In this document: positions 13,792-28,107 of the stretch, piece by piece
Layout: each line of letters starts with the position of its first letter
Position numbering within the stretch: the stretch's first letter is position 1
Source: Oxyruncus cristatus
Taxonomy: Eukaryota; Chordata; Aves; Passeriformes; Cotingidae
Length of the DNA: 64,000 nucleotides
Assembly: GCA_013399855.1 (NCBI GenBank)
Contig: VXAY01002117.1
Span: forward strand, 287,223 to 351,222
Direction: 5' to 3'
Notes under the pieces: generated by a model
What the model was told of the DNA's origin: nothing
The model's input: the letters and a program-made list of their open reading frames with translations, nothing else
The model's database searches: none
Program-made: the position numbers and the translations under genes

Positions 13792-13947
13792 AATGTTTGT
13801 TCAGCTAGTTGAGTCTTGAATAGAAAACTCCTGGTTACTAGCATGAGCACTAAGTTTTAACTTCTGATCACTTCTGTATTTGCAGTTTACACCATTCTGA
13901 AGTGACACACTGAAGCTTTAAAACTTCCCTTTTAATTTCCTTTCCTT

Positions 13948-13970
13948 TTTTTTTTCTTTTTTTTTTTTTA
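13948..13970. repeat. T-rich tract
   Basis: Two T runs separated by a single C, followed by AAACTTGG. This is low-complexity intronic sequence with no other signal. Confidence 0.75.
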
Positions 13971-14876
13971 AACTTGGTAGTAGTGTTAAGTTTTTCAGAA
14001 AGGAAATTATGGATTTGTGTTGCACTAGGATGCAGGATGGCATCTTTGCTGCAGAAATTCAGGTATTTCTGTACCCAAAGGTGTCAAACTTAATTGGTTT
14101 CTCCCTTTTCAATTAGAGCTGCAGTATGTGAAAAGGAGAACTGGCAAACCTCTCCTGTGCCACACGGATGCCGATTTCTGCCTTTTAAAACAGTTTTCTC
14201 AGTTTAGGTTCATTTTTCATATTTGTTTAAAAGAAGGGAAAGACAGTTAAATACCAGATTGGTTTATGTAAGGTCGGCTCTATTGCACTGCAAAGAGAAA
14301 TAAATAAGTGGACTGCTTTCCCTTCACTGCCTTTGCTGGGTAAAGGTCTCCCTCCTAAAGAAAAAAACAGAAGCAGAGTAGGGTTAGGAAATGCTTGTAG
14401 TTTGATTCCTTCCTGTGGTTACCGCCAGTTGTGGAAGCGTGCTTTATTGTCAAATATATGGGATCTTTATCTAGGTAATTTCCTCAAGACAATCCGTGCT
14501 TTGCTAGTTGGGCTTCCTAGTCTCTGTCACAGGGTAAGGGTCTCCTCTCAGAAGTCCGGCTGAAGTTGCTTGTAATTCAGTGTTTTAAGGTGTGCATGGG
14601 AATAAATATTTGTGGATGGTGCTTTTGCTGGTTCCCAGATTTCTTTTTTTTCCTTTTTTTTTTTCCTTTTTTTCCCCTTCTCTGTATTGGAAAGACCAGC
14701 TTAGAGAATGGCCCACGTTACAGTCTCTGCTAGGGAAAATGTTTTCTGCATACAGTAATGAAGAGTTTTCAGTAGTTCATGAATTTTCAAGAAGATGTCC
14801 TGGTTTCTGAATGACAAACCATAGAAATTTGCTTTGTCTTCATGGGAGATTACTCCGTCTGTGTCTGTGTTCTGTT

Positions 14877-14956
14877 TAAAAAAAACCCCAAAACAACAAA
14901 AACCCAACCAACAAACAAAACCTAAAAATCCAAAACACAACGGCAACAACAAAAAC
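14877..14956. repeat. A/C-rich low-complexity run
   Basis: About 80 bases are almost entirely A and C on the + strand (AAACCCCAAAACAACAAAAA-like), with strong strand asymmetry. On the minus strand this gives the TTG/TTT-rich frame at 14701-14952, which is not a gene. A similar but shorter and less pure A/C-rich stretch lies at about 11330-11415. Confidence 0.7.
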
Positions 14957-17900
14957 TTTATTTTCCACTTTCTTCATTTGATAAAAATCTCTCCTCTGTA
15001 GAATGATTTCCTTTGGGTTTGACACCACCATTTGATCTCAGTTTTTAATAATTTTGGTGGGTTTCACTCCCAGAAGAAAACATGCTTGTGCTGTGAAGTA
15101 TTCCCACTAGAAATCTGGGAAGTCTTAAAACCTCATGTTACTCAGGGCAAAGAACTGGCTTCTTTATTAATTCCCTGCTAGACAACTGCTGTACAGTAAA
15201 TCTTACCATAACACCATGCTGTTGAAATTAATCAAGCTGATGTTTGGAAATTGTTCAAATTATATTAAATTAAATAACACCTAGACAGGGCTCAAAACTG
15301 TACTGATGGAAAGAGATTTTAATCTAAAAAGATGAATTTTGTTGGCGCCTCTTCTTGTTGGTTGATCTTAATTTTATACCTATTAGGACATGCAAGCACT
15401 GCGTCCTGTTTAATGGCTGGAGGGTGGGGGGCAGAAAGAGTAACCTGCTGCTCAGCTTTCTGTGTCCTTTTCTTCTTTGCTTTGGTTGCCAAGTCTGTGA
15501 TGTTTATGTGGAAGTGGACAATACACAGAAGTTCAGTGCCAATAGTATCGCATTTATTACTTGTTTAAAGCACGTACTGGACAAAGTATGATTTGCAAAT
15601 GAACAAAAGAAATAGTGCAGGACTTCTTAATATCTGTTCTCTCTCATCCTTCTAGTTGGGCATTAGAAATTTGCAACTTTTACTTGGAAGTCTTAAAAAT
15701 GAAAATGTTTTCCAGGGGAGCTGTATGACAGCAGTTTGATAACACTTTTAACTGGCCTTAAGGTTGTTTTTGGAAAAATGAATGCTTTATGCAGCAGAGA
15801 GTCCTGGGTTTTCACTTCTTGAATGAAACACCTATTTCTCTTTCCTTCATTTTAAAGAACTGATTGCTCCCCAGTGAAATAAAACCACAGATTAAAATGG
15901 GCAAGGAGGAGAAAATGTGCATTTGGACACCTGTCTCTTTGATACATATTTAATTCATCTTGGTTTCTCTGCCCCTTAGAAGAGTCTCAGCAAAAAATGC
16001 AACTCTGTTTACAAAGTCTTCTCTGTACATTGCAGCTTTTCAATGGAAGCAGCAGTGGAGCTTACATCTCATCTCTGATTTGTTTTAAATATATATGTTA
16101 TACAAATATACCGGTCACTACTAACCAGTCTGTTCTTCTGGGTAATAGTGGGAAGAGTTTTTCACTGGTCTCTTTCATGGGTTAGATGTAATTCTTGCTG
16201 TATATGGATGTCCTTATAAAAACCTTTATGTAGGTCTTGGTTTACGGTCCCCTGACATTTTATGCCGATGCCATCTATATGGGGTCAAAGCTCTGTGAGA
16301 AGCATGAAAGAGCTGCTTCTAAGTCAGTTAAGTGAAGCAAAATCAAGGAGAAAGTGTCTTTTGTATGATTTGAGATTGCTGTTAATGTTTTGTGTGCATA
16401 CAAGCATTGTGTTCATCCTTTAAGGAAACAAACTGTTTCCTTTTTTAGCCCTCAGATTACCCATTTTCCTCCGTGTGTGAAAATCAATGCTGTGTGTCAT
16501 CCACCATGAGCTGTACAGCATCACTCACTGCAGCATCTTTCTGGAGCTGGGAGAGCGAGTGCACACAGTTTCAGTGCCGAGGGAACCTCAGCCCTTTCCG
16601 TGCATGTGCATGGGCAGGAGAGGATGACAGGAGCTCTGGCTGATCGGTCATTAGGGAAAGAACTGAGGAGTTTCAGGATTTATGAGTAAGACTGGCTTGC
16701 ACTGCAGTAGCACAGCGTGTGAGACTTCATTATGGATGCTTGGTCTCCTGCTCTCTGAGTATTGCTCTAAGTTCTTCAACTGGAATGACAGTGAGCAGTG
16801 AGTGACTTGTATTGCTCTTCTCTAAGGGCCCTGTAGTGGAGGTGTAACATACGCATGTAGGAGCGAGGTGTGGTGTGTATCAGTGTGCAAAGAGCATGTT
16901 GGCCTCTAACTGCTAAGGTATTTTTCCTTCTGATTCCAACATGCTGAAAGTATGTTAATTTATTTTCAGATAACGTCAGGAAACCGAGAAGCTTGGGGTA
17001 GTAAATCCGTTGGAGATATGACAGTTTAACTCTCCAGTGCAAAATAGAGGGCTAAGTGGTTCAAACTTCCTTGGAGTAAGATTTACTTGGAAATAGGTTG
17101 GATTACTGTTGTTTTTTTACTAAAATAAAATTGGTGTTAAGATTCCAGATGCTATAGTGAGAGGCATGAGAATGGGTCAGCAATGACAGATGTGGTAACC
17201 TGCCCTTTGCTCTCTGGTTTTAAGGTACTAATAGCAGCTTATCATCAGTTCCATTGGGTCACTGAGTTCAGAGGTGTTTTTTCAAAAGCTGTTTCTGTAA
17301 CAGGGTCCCTGCAAGCATGGGCAGCAGGAAGGGGCAGGAAAATCATCATGGGCAGGGGGTCCTGTGGGTCCTTTGTACCATCCATAAAGTAATATTGTAT
17401 ATGGCTTCAGTTCTAGATTTTGAGATCCTGTTTGTACTCAGACAGTAAGGGACGAGTGTGGGGAACAGGTGCAACTTCTGTGCTGATAAGCAGAGACTGT
17501 TGTTTGACAAGGAAAGCATCCAGCAGGAGCATAAAAGACACTGTGGCCTCCCTCTCATCAGTTTGCTTCATCACTTTTCCTATCTTGCCAAAATGTAATT
17601 TACACAACTGATATTACAGCCTCAGCATTTGGCCAATTATCCTAATCTTTTGCCAAGACATTAATAGCCCCATCAAAAGTGCTGTGACAGCCTGTATGTT
17701 CGACAGGACTGGAAGTTTGTCACTTAAAGAGGCTTAGTTTTGTTTTAGCTAGTTAAATGGTTTATGGACAAATAGAATTGAAGTTTTAACCTTTGATAGG
17801 ATGAGAAATTTTGTCACTGATTTCAGTGGAACATGATCAACTGTGTGCTGTTTCTTCAGGAAAGCACCTAGAGATTTTTTTTAACTGAGATTTTTTTTTT

Positions 17901-19530
17901 AGCATGGTGTGTTAGAATTTGGCTGCTTGAACTTGCAAAATGCATCAGTTGAACCCAGAATCAAGCAGTGAAGAGGGAGCAGTATCTGTGTGATGCTGTA
18001 ACCTTCTTGCAAATTACTTCAGGATGTTTTTTAAAACAAGTAACTATAACACATCAACTGGATATCGTAGCCCGTAGCTCCTATTGTGGGCCTCTCACTA
18101 AGTGAGAACTGCATATCTAAAATACCTTTTAAAGTAATTTAGTCTCTGGAAATTCAAGACAAGGAGTATTTAAGTCCCTTAGCAGATTTTGGTGTGACTG
18201 TATTTATTTCAGGGCAGGGTCACTCCTCTGGAGGGATATATATCTACTGGTTTGTAGATACTGATGCTACTGATGGTAGAATATCTCAAAGATATTTAAT
18301 GGACTTTGGACAGAAGAACTGAAAGGTAGCTTTCTCTTCTTTTTCCCTTAAAGAAATACTTGGTCCAGGAATACAGTGATTTGTGTCCAGTCTTTCATAA
18401 ATATACTGAGATTTTTTTTTTTTGTAGTTATTTTCTACTGGAAATGGTTATATTTCATTCTGAAGAATAAGATATAGAGGAGAGCTTTCTGCCAGTATTA
18501 TGAACCTTAGATGATTCATTTGGAAAACTGCTATAGGCTGAGGTTGGTCTCTGCCCCAGTATTTCCTAGTTTATCTAGGGACTAACAAGTTGTGCATAAC
18601 CAATTAATAAATCTCTGTGACTGCAGGTAATGGTTTTTCCTTTGGCACCCCCTGACTACAGCCAGGCCTGTAGTGGGTGATGGAGATGGCTGTGCAGTTC
18701 TGTGGGTTTTCTGTCTGTTCTCTCTTCCCTCTGTGCATGCACTGTAAGGTCATTCCCTGCAAATTGGCATGTTTCTCTACTGCCTGTTGTATTGAATCCC
18801 TTGAAGTTCATGCCCCACAATTTATTGCCATAGATGACTTGATCCTGTAACCACAAAAGTAAATTTACAGTAAAACAGAACAAAATTGAATCCAGACCAA
18901 CCCCTGAGTTTTCCACTTCTGTGGTTCCTCCTCATCCTTGAAGCTCTTTCGAAGAGAGCTGTTCTCACTCTCTTTGTGTGTGCAGCAGGAGGACAGCCAT
19001 GGGTCTCTCCAGGTCTGTGTGACCATCAGCTGCCAACACAAAGTTGTAATTTTCAGCAAAATCAATACAAGAATATTTTCTAGGTACAGTGAGAAGACTG
19101 GCCCTGGTCTAAAAATGCACATATGTCTCAGTGTCCCCCAAGGGGACCTGCCTCTGCTGATTCCTCCGTGCATTCACTGTGTAGAGAGAAGCAGAAGCAG
19201 CATTTGTGTGTCGGGTTTTTGTATGGCTGAAGGTGGAGAAACTGTGACCTAAAAGAATAGGGACATTCATGGAACTGTAGAAAACTTCTGCTATGTTGAA
19301 AAAATCTTATTAGAAAATCTTGTTTATCCTAATGCCTACTCTGATTCTGTTCCTGAACTGTATTCTCTTGAGCTTTTAGTGTGGTTTTTAAATGAGTCAA
19401 GTGATGAGACTTCAGTATTTCCCTTGGAAAGAAAACAAAAGCTATCCCACAGGGAAGAAAGGCAGATTTCCACTTGTGATGAGCCTTCTAGGAGGTGTTT
19501 TAATTTACAGCTTTAATCAGAGATGTATGA

Positions 19531-19779
<249 letters not shown>

Positions 19780-22394
19780 TAAAGTTATTTTCCCTCCGTT
19801 CTCTGCACTGCAGAAGACAGCACCTGAGGTTGTTCAATGCAAGGAGAAAGCAAGAAAACTGGTGGCAAATCTTGGAAGTGGTTATATCAGTGTGTTCGTT
19901 GTTTAATCTTAAACTAGGTGTACAACAAGCCTGACCTTGTTAACTTGCCTAGAAAGCATTAGGTGGATCTTGCTGAAGTGTGAAATATGGTGATAATGAT
20001 CAGTCAGCATATTCATGACACACTTGTTCTGTATCACGAGGCAGGTCGCTGCTCCCAGGAAGTCAGCACAGAAGAGCTGGGTAGAACCTGTAGGTGTACA
20101 GCTAGATGGTATCTAGTGTTCTTCTTTGCAACAGGGCCATTTTGAGCAGCATATTGTAGCCTTTCATTTTTTAAATTATACATTGTAGCGAATGGTTACA
20201 TATGTATGCATGCTCTCTTTATGGCAAATAGTCGTAGGGCTAAATGTGCAGGCTGATTTCTCTTTTTTCACTTACCTACTATATTGCTGCAAAGCTCTGT
20301 GTAAAGCTCTACAGTTCCTTCCACTTAGAGATGATCCTCTGTTAGCAGCAAAATCTTAAAATAAACAAAGCTTTCCTTCCTTACCCAAAATATCAACTTG
20401 AAAAAAAACAAACCGAAAATCCTAATCTTGAGGGAGATGGGCAGGAGGTGGTGGGCTGGGAGAAATCTTTCCAGAATGAACCTTGCATTTCAAGAGGCTT
20501 TTTTATACTAAATAGGTTATTTTAGTGCTTATTCTTTTGGATGAGAAGCCTTTAGGTTTGTTTCATCTCCATATCACCAATAAAACCTGTGCACATTTAG
20601 AGTAGTTTAACAGCAACTTTGCCTGGGGATTTGGATTTTGTCTGTTGGTTTTAGTTATTTTGTATAGCTGGGTATTTGAACGTGGGAACAGAGGGAACAC
20701 TGGTGGTGTTGAATCCAGGAGTTCCAGGCAGTGGTTAATAGCATGGACTCCTTGTACAAACTTTTTTCCAAGCAGGGTGATAGTGATTCATTTCCTCTGT
20801 CAGACTCTGCTCTGTGAGAGAGGCTCAGGTTCTTTACACAGGCAGAGCTCATGAACATGTGTTTATTTACATAATATGGTAATAAAAGCTCTGCAAGAAG
20901 GTAGTTGTTTTTGTTTTTTAGTTTTAAGTGTTTTGTGTCATCTTAGGAACTCTTTTTTTTCTGAATGTAAAAGGTCAGCGTATCCCACTGTTTCCATCCT
21001 GGTGAGCCAGCTTTCTGTTTGACAGCACTATCCATCTCAGTTAACACAGTTGCTCAACATGTTGCGAGCTAACATGTGGAACATGCTGCATTAGGTGGCC
21101 AAAATTTGATTCTTGGCACTTACGGAGGGGAATGGGCTTTGCAGAAAACCTGCTCCACGGAGGCATGCCATGCAGTGCAGTGATCCACACTGGCTCAGCA
21201 TCTCACTGGGGGGAACCTCGCTTTTGCAGCGTCTGTCTGTTGTGAGAATAGTGAGGAGGAGAGACAGATTGACTCACGAAGGAAATTAGTCACTGTGCAG
21301 GGAGGAAATGACCACTGCGTTTCTGAACTACAGGCTTTGAGAATGAGCAGGTTCCGATACTAATCTGTCGCTTGATGTATTGCTCAAGTAGCTTGACTAG
21401 AAAATAAAATACCTAATTGTTGTAATTAGTCTGAAAGAAAAGACTTCAATATTTTCATCTTTAAGGCAGCAATTACTTTCCACTAGACCATATCAGATGG
21501 TATAAATACCTTAAAGATCCATCAGCTGACAAATCTCTTGGTCAGGTTATTTACCTTCACGCAGAAGGACCAGTCCACCAAAGTCTTGTAGACATCCTGA
21601 GCAAATACTGCCAGCCATGCTGATTTTAAGATATGAGGCTGAAGTATGCAGCATGTTCTGTAGTATCTTGCCTCTGTGCTAGCTCTCTGTAAGCTGAGGG
21701 ATGACGTACAGGCAGAGACCGAGTGCCAATAGATTTCTGAGATTGTTTAGTTTAATTCGAAAATTAATGGAATATTGGGTTCTAATCTGTTAACTAGGGT
21801 TGACAGAAGCATGCTGCTAAATTGCAGCTATAAGAATTTATTAAGGGAACAAAATTTTCTGATATTAAAAAGGGGAGCAAAATAAAGCTGTTTGCTTTAT
21901 TCATTCTGGTTGTAGGAAGAAAAATGTGCTTCTGTTCTAGTGCTTGGGATTGATTTCCATTAGCAATACACATTAATAGGTGGTCACTCAGTTCTTCTTC
22001 ATGATCAGCTAAATTACAGGATGTGCATGAGAAGCTTCAGCTTCTCAGGTGCGTTTTTCAAAGCTTTGAGCAACATGCTGTGCAAAATGGTGACATGAGT
22101 AGGTGTCCCCATGTCCTCCAGAGACAAAGTAAATGAGTTTATCAAAGCTTTGGTATTGTAAAAGCTGTAACATAGTATATTACAATTGTCACCTTTTGAG
22201 TTGGGGAAGTGTTTCATTTCACCCCCTTCTAGTTTTGGATGACTCTGAGAGGAGCAGCAATTTCATGTCACCTTGTGAGAAACATCTTGCCTTCACCTGT
22301 TCTTTTTAGAACAGGGTCTTCCAGGCTGGGTGGGAAGAGGAGCTGTGGCAGTAGAGAGAACTGCTGTACAACTTCACCCTGCCTTTGCTGTGGT

Positions 22395-22466
22395 TCGCCA
22401 TGGCAGTCCTGCAGAGCTGCCGAGGCTCGAGCAGGCGGTGCGCGCCCGGCGGTGCCTGGCTGCACG
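22395..22466. promoter_or_regulatory. Small isolated CpG cluster in the long intron
   Basis: Between TTCGCC and GCACGG about nine CpGs fall in roughly 70 bases, within a locally G+C-rich stretch (22320-22620), while the surrounding intron is CpG-poor. Overlapping long open frames on both strands (for example 22268-22663 minus, 131 codons) follow from the high GC. It may be an intragenic regulatory element or a decayed GC-rich repeat. No TATA box, initiator or exon is recognisable. Confidence 0.4.
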
Positions 22467-24047
22467 GCAGAGCCTGGCTGCCAGAAAGGGAGGATGGCAC
22501 AGGGAGGTAGGTGGTACTTGCCTCCCTGAGGGGTCTGTGCGCCCAAAGGGACCCTGCCATGGGGCTGCTGGCCAGGGCTGCAGCCTGGAGCTGCAGAGCT
22601 CTCTGAGGAGGTGACGCTGTGTCTGAACATATGAGCTGTAACCTGCACACACACAGCTGCCACCTGGCCTGAGCCTCATGAACTGGCTTGTGGTCACCTG
22701 GCTTATCATGGGTAATTTTTATTCTTGGTCATTAGGTAAATAGATAAGCTTTAACCTAAACAATCTTGAGACAAATACGTATCATGAGGTTTACATAAAG
22801 GTGGCCCCATGCCTCACTGGAAGAAGCTCTTTATTCCCACACAGTTTGGCCAGGACACATTTATTCCACAAACAGCTGGTTGTGAATGTTTTTTGTTGAT
22901 GGTGGTGGGAGCAGAGACTTTTCCAGCGAGTGCTGCCCTCGTGAAACTTCCCTTTTCTGACAGGAGCTGTGAAATATCTTCTGGAACAGCATGGGAATTT
23001 GTTAACAGCTTGGCGCTGGGGTGTGAAAGTTGGTGGTGTGAATGGCAACAAAGGTTTAATAAACATTTATGTATTTTTCTTTCATCACTTGAGTCTACAC
23101 CTGACAGTAGGGAACCTGCTACATGTGCCTTTCAGAGAGGAAAAGAGTCATACTTTAAAGGGGCACCTGTTCTATATGTTGTTTATTAAAATTTCCATGC
23201 CTGGATGAAAACTCTTTTTTTCCATGAGTGAGCTATTCTAACTGGTCTGTGCAAGAGAAGTGAACTCGTAGGAGGTATAGAGTGCTGAGTGCCAGGACCA
23301 AAGAAATATGAAAGTAACTGCAATCCAGTGTACCCTGCGTACAGTCCTGCAGATCTGGGACCTGCTGTGAAAACTGATTCCCTCCTCGATGTGGGGTGGA
23401 AGAAGAGCAATGCTAGTTTTAAGCTTTTAGTGTCCGCTCTCTTAAAATCCACATGACAAAGAAAATAGTGTGATTTCTTGCGGATGCATGTTTTTTCTTT
23501 TGACCAGTTCCTTGTTAGCTGTTGTGAGGGTGTGCGCAGACTGGCGTGTGTTGTCTGCAGGAGTTAGCAAAGGTGAATTAGCCGTTGAAATGCCGATTGC
23601 CTTCTCCTCCCAGGTCCTTCAGCTGGATGTGTTGGCAGGGCAGTGTGGGGTGCCTGCCCTGACTGCTGCCTGGGGGCAGCTTTAGCGGGGCATTGATAAG
23701 ATAGTTGCTTGGGTTAGTTGCTGTGTGTAGCCACAACAAGGAAAGGAGCATAGAGGAGAGTGAAGTGGTGCTCAGATGCCAAGTGGAGCAGAAGGAAGGA
23801 GAAAACAGTGAAGGGAAGTTAACACAGAGCAAGGGAAACATTAGACCTTTCCCATCCCTGTCACTGTAGAGATTGCCAAGCCAGGGTTCTTAAGCAATGT
23901 ACTGCTTGAGCAGGGCCATTGCAAGAGGAAGTGGCTCTTCTTGTCACTGCTCCAAGGCAGTGTCTTGGAGGCCTCTCTTCATGTGCCCAGTTTCTTCTAG
24001 TGCTGTGTCAGACTAAAGAGACGAAAGAGTGGCTGCAGGTCAGAGTG

Positions 24048-24073
24048 GAGAGGCTGGCAGGAGAGGCTGGCAG
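24048..24073. repeat. 13-base perfect tandem duplication
   Basis: GAGAGGCTGGCAG occurs twice head to tail without mismatch. This is probably replication slippage, and no function is evident. Confidence 0.85.
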
Positions 24074-26512
24074 TGGTCGGTGGGGAAGGTGTAGTAGAAG
24101 AACAAGAAATGACAAAGGTTTAAGTATCTTGCCTTGCCATGTGGAATTGTAATAGCTGGACAGGGACAAGAGTCATACTCTGTGGGGACTGTGGTTTAAT
24201 AAGCTCAGATCAGACAGCTCAGCCCTGTCAGCCTTGCTTCACTGGAGCAGGAAAGAGGAGAATTTTTTGCTGCTGGTATCTCTGCCCAAATTTCATGACA
24301 CCCAGAGATGTATCTCAGGACTAATGGTCCTACTTCAGCTGCCTTGCCTGTGAAGCTCTGATGTTGCTTGCGGTCATGGGATAGCTTAGTTTTGGTGCTT
24401 CTGCAGAGCACTGTGTTCTGGAGCACTGGTGGAGCTGTCCTTGCAGTGAGCTGCAGCAAGAGAGAAAGGTGGCTCTCCTGACTGGAAGGAAACCAAGGCA
24501 CAGGCACATAAGGGCTTTGGATCCATAGTGCATATGGCTGGGGCAGGAAGCAACCCAGACTGCAATTGTGTTAATTTTCTTCAAGGGTTTAAATATGTGA
24601 GCTCAGCCTCGCTCTCTGCTGTTAACTGGAGGCCTCTTGCACTTGTAGCCTGTGTTTTAGTATTATTTCAAAGCACAGACCAGATCTGTGTGATATGATG
24701 CTGTTTAGCAAATCAGTCCAAACCCCAGGCTGCTGCGTGCAAGAATGTGGCAACCGGAATGCTGGGCTCCTTCGCTCAGACTGGCCTTTGTGAGAGCAGC
24801 ATGGCCATCCTGCCCCTTAGGGGATTATAACCACGTGTACAAATATTTGAAGGGTGTAAATACCGATGAGGGAATGGATTTGCCTAAGCTGGTTCAAGAG
24901 GGTAGGGCTCTGGGACAACTGGAAGGACCTGAGCAGATGATAAGTAGGGAAAGATCCTGTGAAATATCCCATCTGTGCTGTCTCCAGAACCGCAGTAGCT
25001 TCCAGCTGAAGGTAAAGGCAGAACATACCAGCTGGGGGCTGTACTGAACACGCACGCACAAGCTGGTTTTATATTTGTGTACAAGAAAGGTACAGTAAAA
25101 GTGTGGTGAAACCCTGCTGAAGTGTGCTTGATGTATACAGCCAAGTTTGCTGTAGCTGGGAAGACCAGGTGTGCTATTTTCAAGTCAAGTGCAAGGTAGC
25201 AGTATGGGAAAAAATGAGAGGAAACATGAGTTCAGGTTTCTCCTGTGAATAATGTACAATAAATTACAAGGGTGCTATAATCTGGGTTCTTCTGACCCTT
25301 CAGCCAAGTGCCAGTGTCATTTGTATGCCTGAGTCGTGGCTCCCTGTTCATGCGATCAAAGGCCTCCTAGTAAATATTATAGTGACTTTAATGAACAGGA
25401 GAGGCAGTAGTAATATAATGACTGAAATAACAAGACAATGCAGCAATCAACAAGCTAAATGTTGGGACACTTCCTGACTCTGTCACTCTTTGCTGCTACT
25501 ATTTTCGTTTTCACAGAGGTACTGTAGTGGTCTCACCTAACAGAGTTGTCAGTCCATGTAAAGCTGCTGTATTTCTCTGTGCTCAACCCCCTTTGCCACG
25601 GAGTATTCTCAGCCTGCTAAACCAGTGCCTCTTAAAACGAAACACCCCAAAACAAATGGAAGAAACTCACCCAGCCCTCTTCACACCTCTTTTCAGCAGT
25701 TTGGTCTTACTCCATCTCTAATTAACGTCTCCTCACCTTGAGTAATAATCCTCTTTGTCCCCCTTGCTTCTGCTGGGGACACTTTTAATTGGTAAACCAG
25801 GCTTTCTTCTCTCTGGTTTTGCGGGTGTCACTGTAAATGGCACAAATCAAATCATTTAACAGTAATAAGTGTGAGGGGCACGACTCAAACCAACATCTTA
25901 CAGTAAACTCTGGCTTGCAATTCCATGACGACTTGTCTGGGATTGCTAAGCAGGCTGGATTTCTTGCAGCGATGCTCAGCCATCCAGATCAAAGTTTTCC
26001 TTGTAAAAGCTGCTCCTTCTTGAACTGTTCATTGCTTGAGTCGTATTCTTTGTCTTTCTCAGTCATGTTTGAAGAAAGAGGGCTGAGTACTTCTCAAATA
26101 TTTATTTCCCTCCCTGTTTACAGACATTTACCAGCAAATCACTGTTTTGTCTACCCTACAAAACTTCATGACAACTGTAAATGAAATTCAATTAACAGGA
26201 ACCATGAGAGAAAGTCAGAATTTAATGAGAATATTGAAAACCTCTTCGTTCTTTGTGGTTTTTGATAGGCATTTCAGTGCATAATGGACACAGGGTTTGA
26301 AAGACATTGTTGTTAAAGGTTCAGCATCTCATGCCATTTCAATTAAAGCCCTAGAGTTCTCTTTAAACGTTCCTTGGAACTCTTAAGAAATCCTACATAA
26401 AAAATAAAAGAAGAAGCTGAGAATGAGGCTCCTTATATTTGTAGGGTTTGCTAAAATTAGTGTGGCTTTTTTTATGGAAAATGTGGCGTGTAAAGAAATG
26501 TTAGAAAGTCAT

Positions 26513-26662
26513 ATTTTTATATATATATATATATATATAAATTGAATATATTTTAAGTTTTACTTTGGTTTATATATATGACATGTATTTATAGTTTAGT
26601 ATAGAAACATACACATATATATACACATGCATACAAATATGTATTTATATAAAAGTATATAT
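26513..26662. repeat. AT-dinucleotide repeat and TATA-rich block
   Basis: An (AT)n run at about 26518-26539 is followed by 120 bases of interrupted TATATA, ACATATATATACACATG and TATTTATATAAAAG sequence. It has the features of a base-unpairing or matrix-attachment region: high A+T and repeated ATATAT and AATATATT-like cores. It is also a likely length-polymorphic microsatellite. Confidence 0.8.
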
Positions 26663-28084
26663 ATGGAAACAAAAGCTCAAAATTTCAGTTAACAGATTAA
26701 TCTTTCAGGTTATTTGTCATCCGCTTTCTCCATTTGTGCTGTTATTTTAAGTAGCCTCATTAGCCCAGCCCAACAGCATGAGCTCTATTGAATACTTTAT
26801 TTTTTGATAAGCTCACTGTGAAAGTTCTTAAATTCTGACCAGTGATCAGGAAGTGTCTCTCTTTCCTTTTCTTCCCCGCCACCCCCCCCATGCTGGTGTG
26901 CGAAAGTTAGCATGTGGCGTTCTGATCCCAATATATTATTTACAGGATTCTTGTGATGGGACAAAACCTTCGACAAATAATAATCTATTTCTCTAGATGG
27001 CAAACATCTGGGTAGTATGAGTAAATGGGTAATTTATTAGTGTTTGAACAGCTTAGAGGAGGGTAAGTAAAGGTAGTCCTGAACAGCTCAGCGCTTCTGA
27101 CAGCCGCTTTCCGTCTCGCTTGCGGTGTGTGACTGAGCACGGCTTGTAAGCAGGAGAGGAGGCAGAGGGGAAAGGGGGGAGTAGAGTGGACAGAGCAGGC
27201 TTTGGCTGTCCCAGTGAGACACCCTGTTGTCCTTCCCTCTGTGAGACCCCACATACCTGCAATGGGACTTTGAAATGTGTTGTGTTTTGGTGACAGCTCC
27301 GCAGGCTCCAGTGAACTTGTTGCAGTGGCGCGCTTGTCATTTGCTTGTTCCACGGTCATAATGGGTCGAACTCGGACTGTGCTGTGGGTAGAAATCATTA
27401 AACCTTTTGTTACCGTCCCCCTCTTTGCTGCTCAGCAATATTGCTCAGGCTGTAACAGCAAATCTGTGCTTCAGTTTGATGAGGGCCACATTCTTTAGTG
27501 CCGTCCGTCCACTTTATGTTGCAGGCTGTGTGCAAAAAGTGACACCACAGGACAGAAGTTTCTTGAAGCTTTGCACTCTTCAGGGAAAGATTTTCATATA
27601 TTCTGCCAGTTTTATAAACCAGTGAAGAAATGCTGGGGAAATGGAACCACAGGCCCTTTTACATCACTGCAACCGTTACAGTAGTTTGGGGTAAAATAAA
27701 AAACAAGTTAACACGGAAAGGCCTGTGTGTACTCAATTAAAAACCCAGACCACCATCAGCGTATGATAAATTCAGATGTTTCTTGTCCCCCTTCCCAACC
27801 TTTCAGGTACACCCACAAGCCCAAGAACCACTGGTATTTTTGAGGAAAATTGAGAAATGGTCTTTACTAGTTTTGATTGAAATTAAAGATTTGTTGTCCT
27901 TTTTTTTTTTTAATAAATCTGATAATGAAGCAGTGTAGTATTTTAAAATGGGAATAACTTGGATTAGAGTAGGTCTTCCTTGTCCAGAGAAGGAAGAAGA
28001 GGTGCAGGTAGCAGCCTGCTAGCTAACAAACTAATATTTAAGCATTCAGTAGCTTGAGCAGAGCGAAGCCTGGTGCTGGTTAAC

Positions 28085-28107
28085 ATGTTAATGTAGCTTT
28101 TTTTTTT
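28085..28107. repeat. Left copy of near-duplicate sequence flanking the assembly gap
   Basis: ATGTTAAT, five bases (GTAGC), then T10 running into the gap. The right flank at 28166-28188 has ATGTTAAT, five bases (TTATC), then T10. That is 21 of 23 positions the same. A 12-base palindrome TTAACATGTTAA covers 28080-28091. Confidence 0.8.

Noticed and set aside
22268..22663. 131-codon minus-strand frame
   Set aside because: It coincides with a local GC-rich stretch where several other frames are also open; no motif.
26985..27398. 137-codon minus-strand frame
   Set aside because: No recognisable domain and no splice or promoter context; probably chance.
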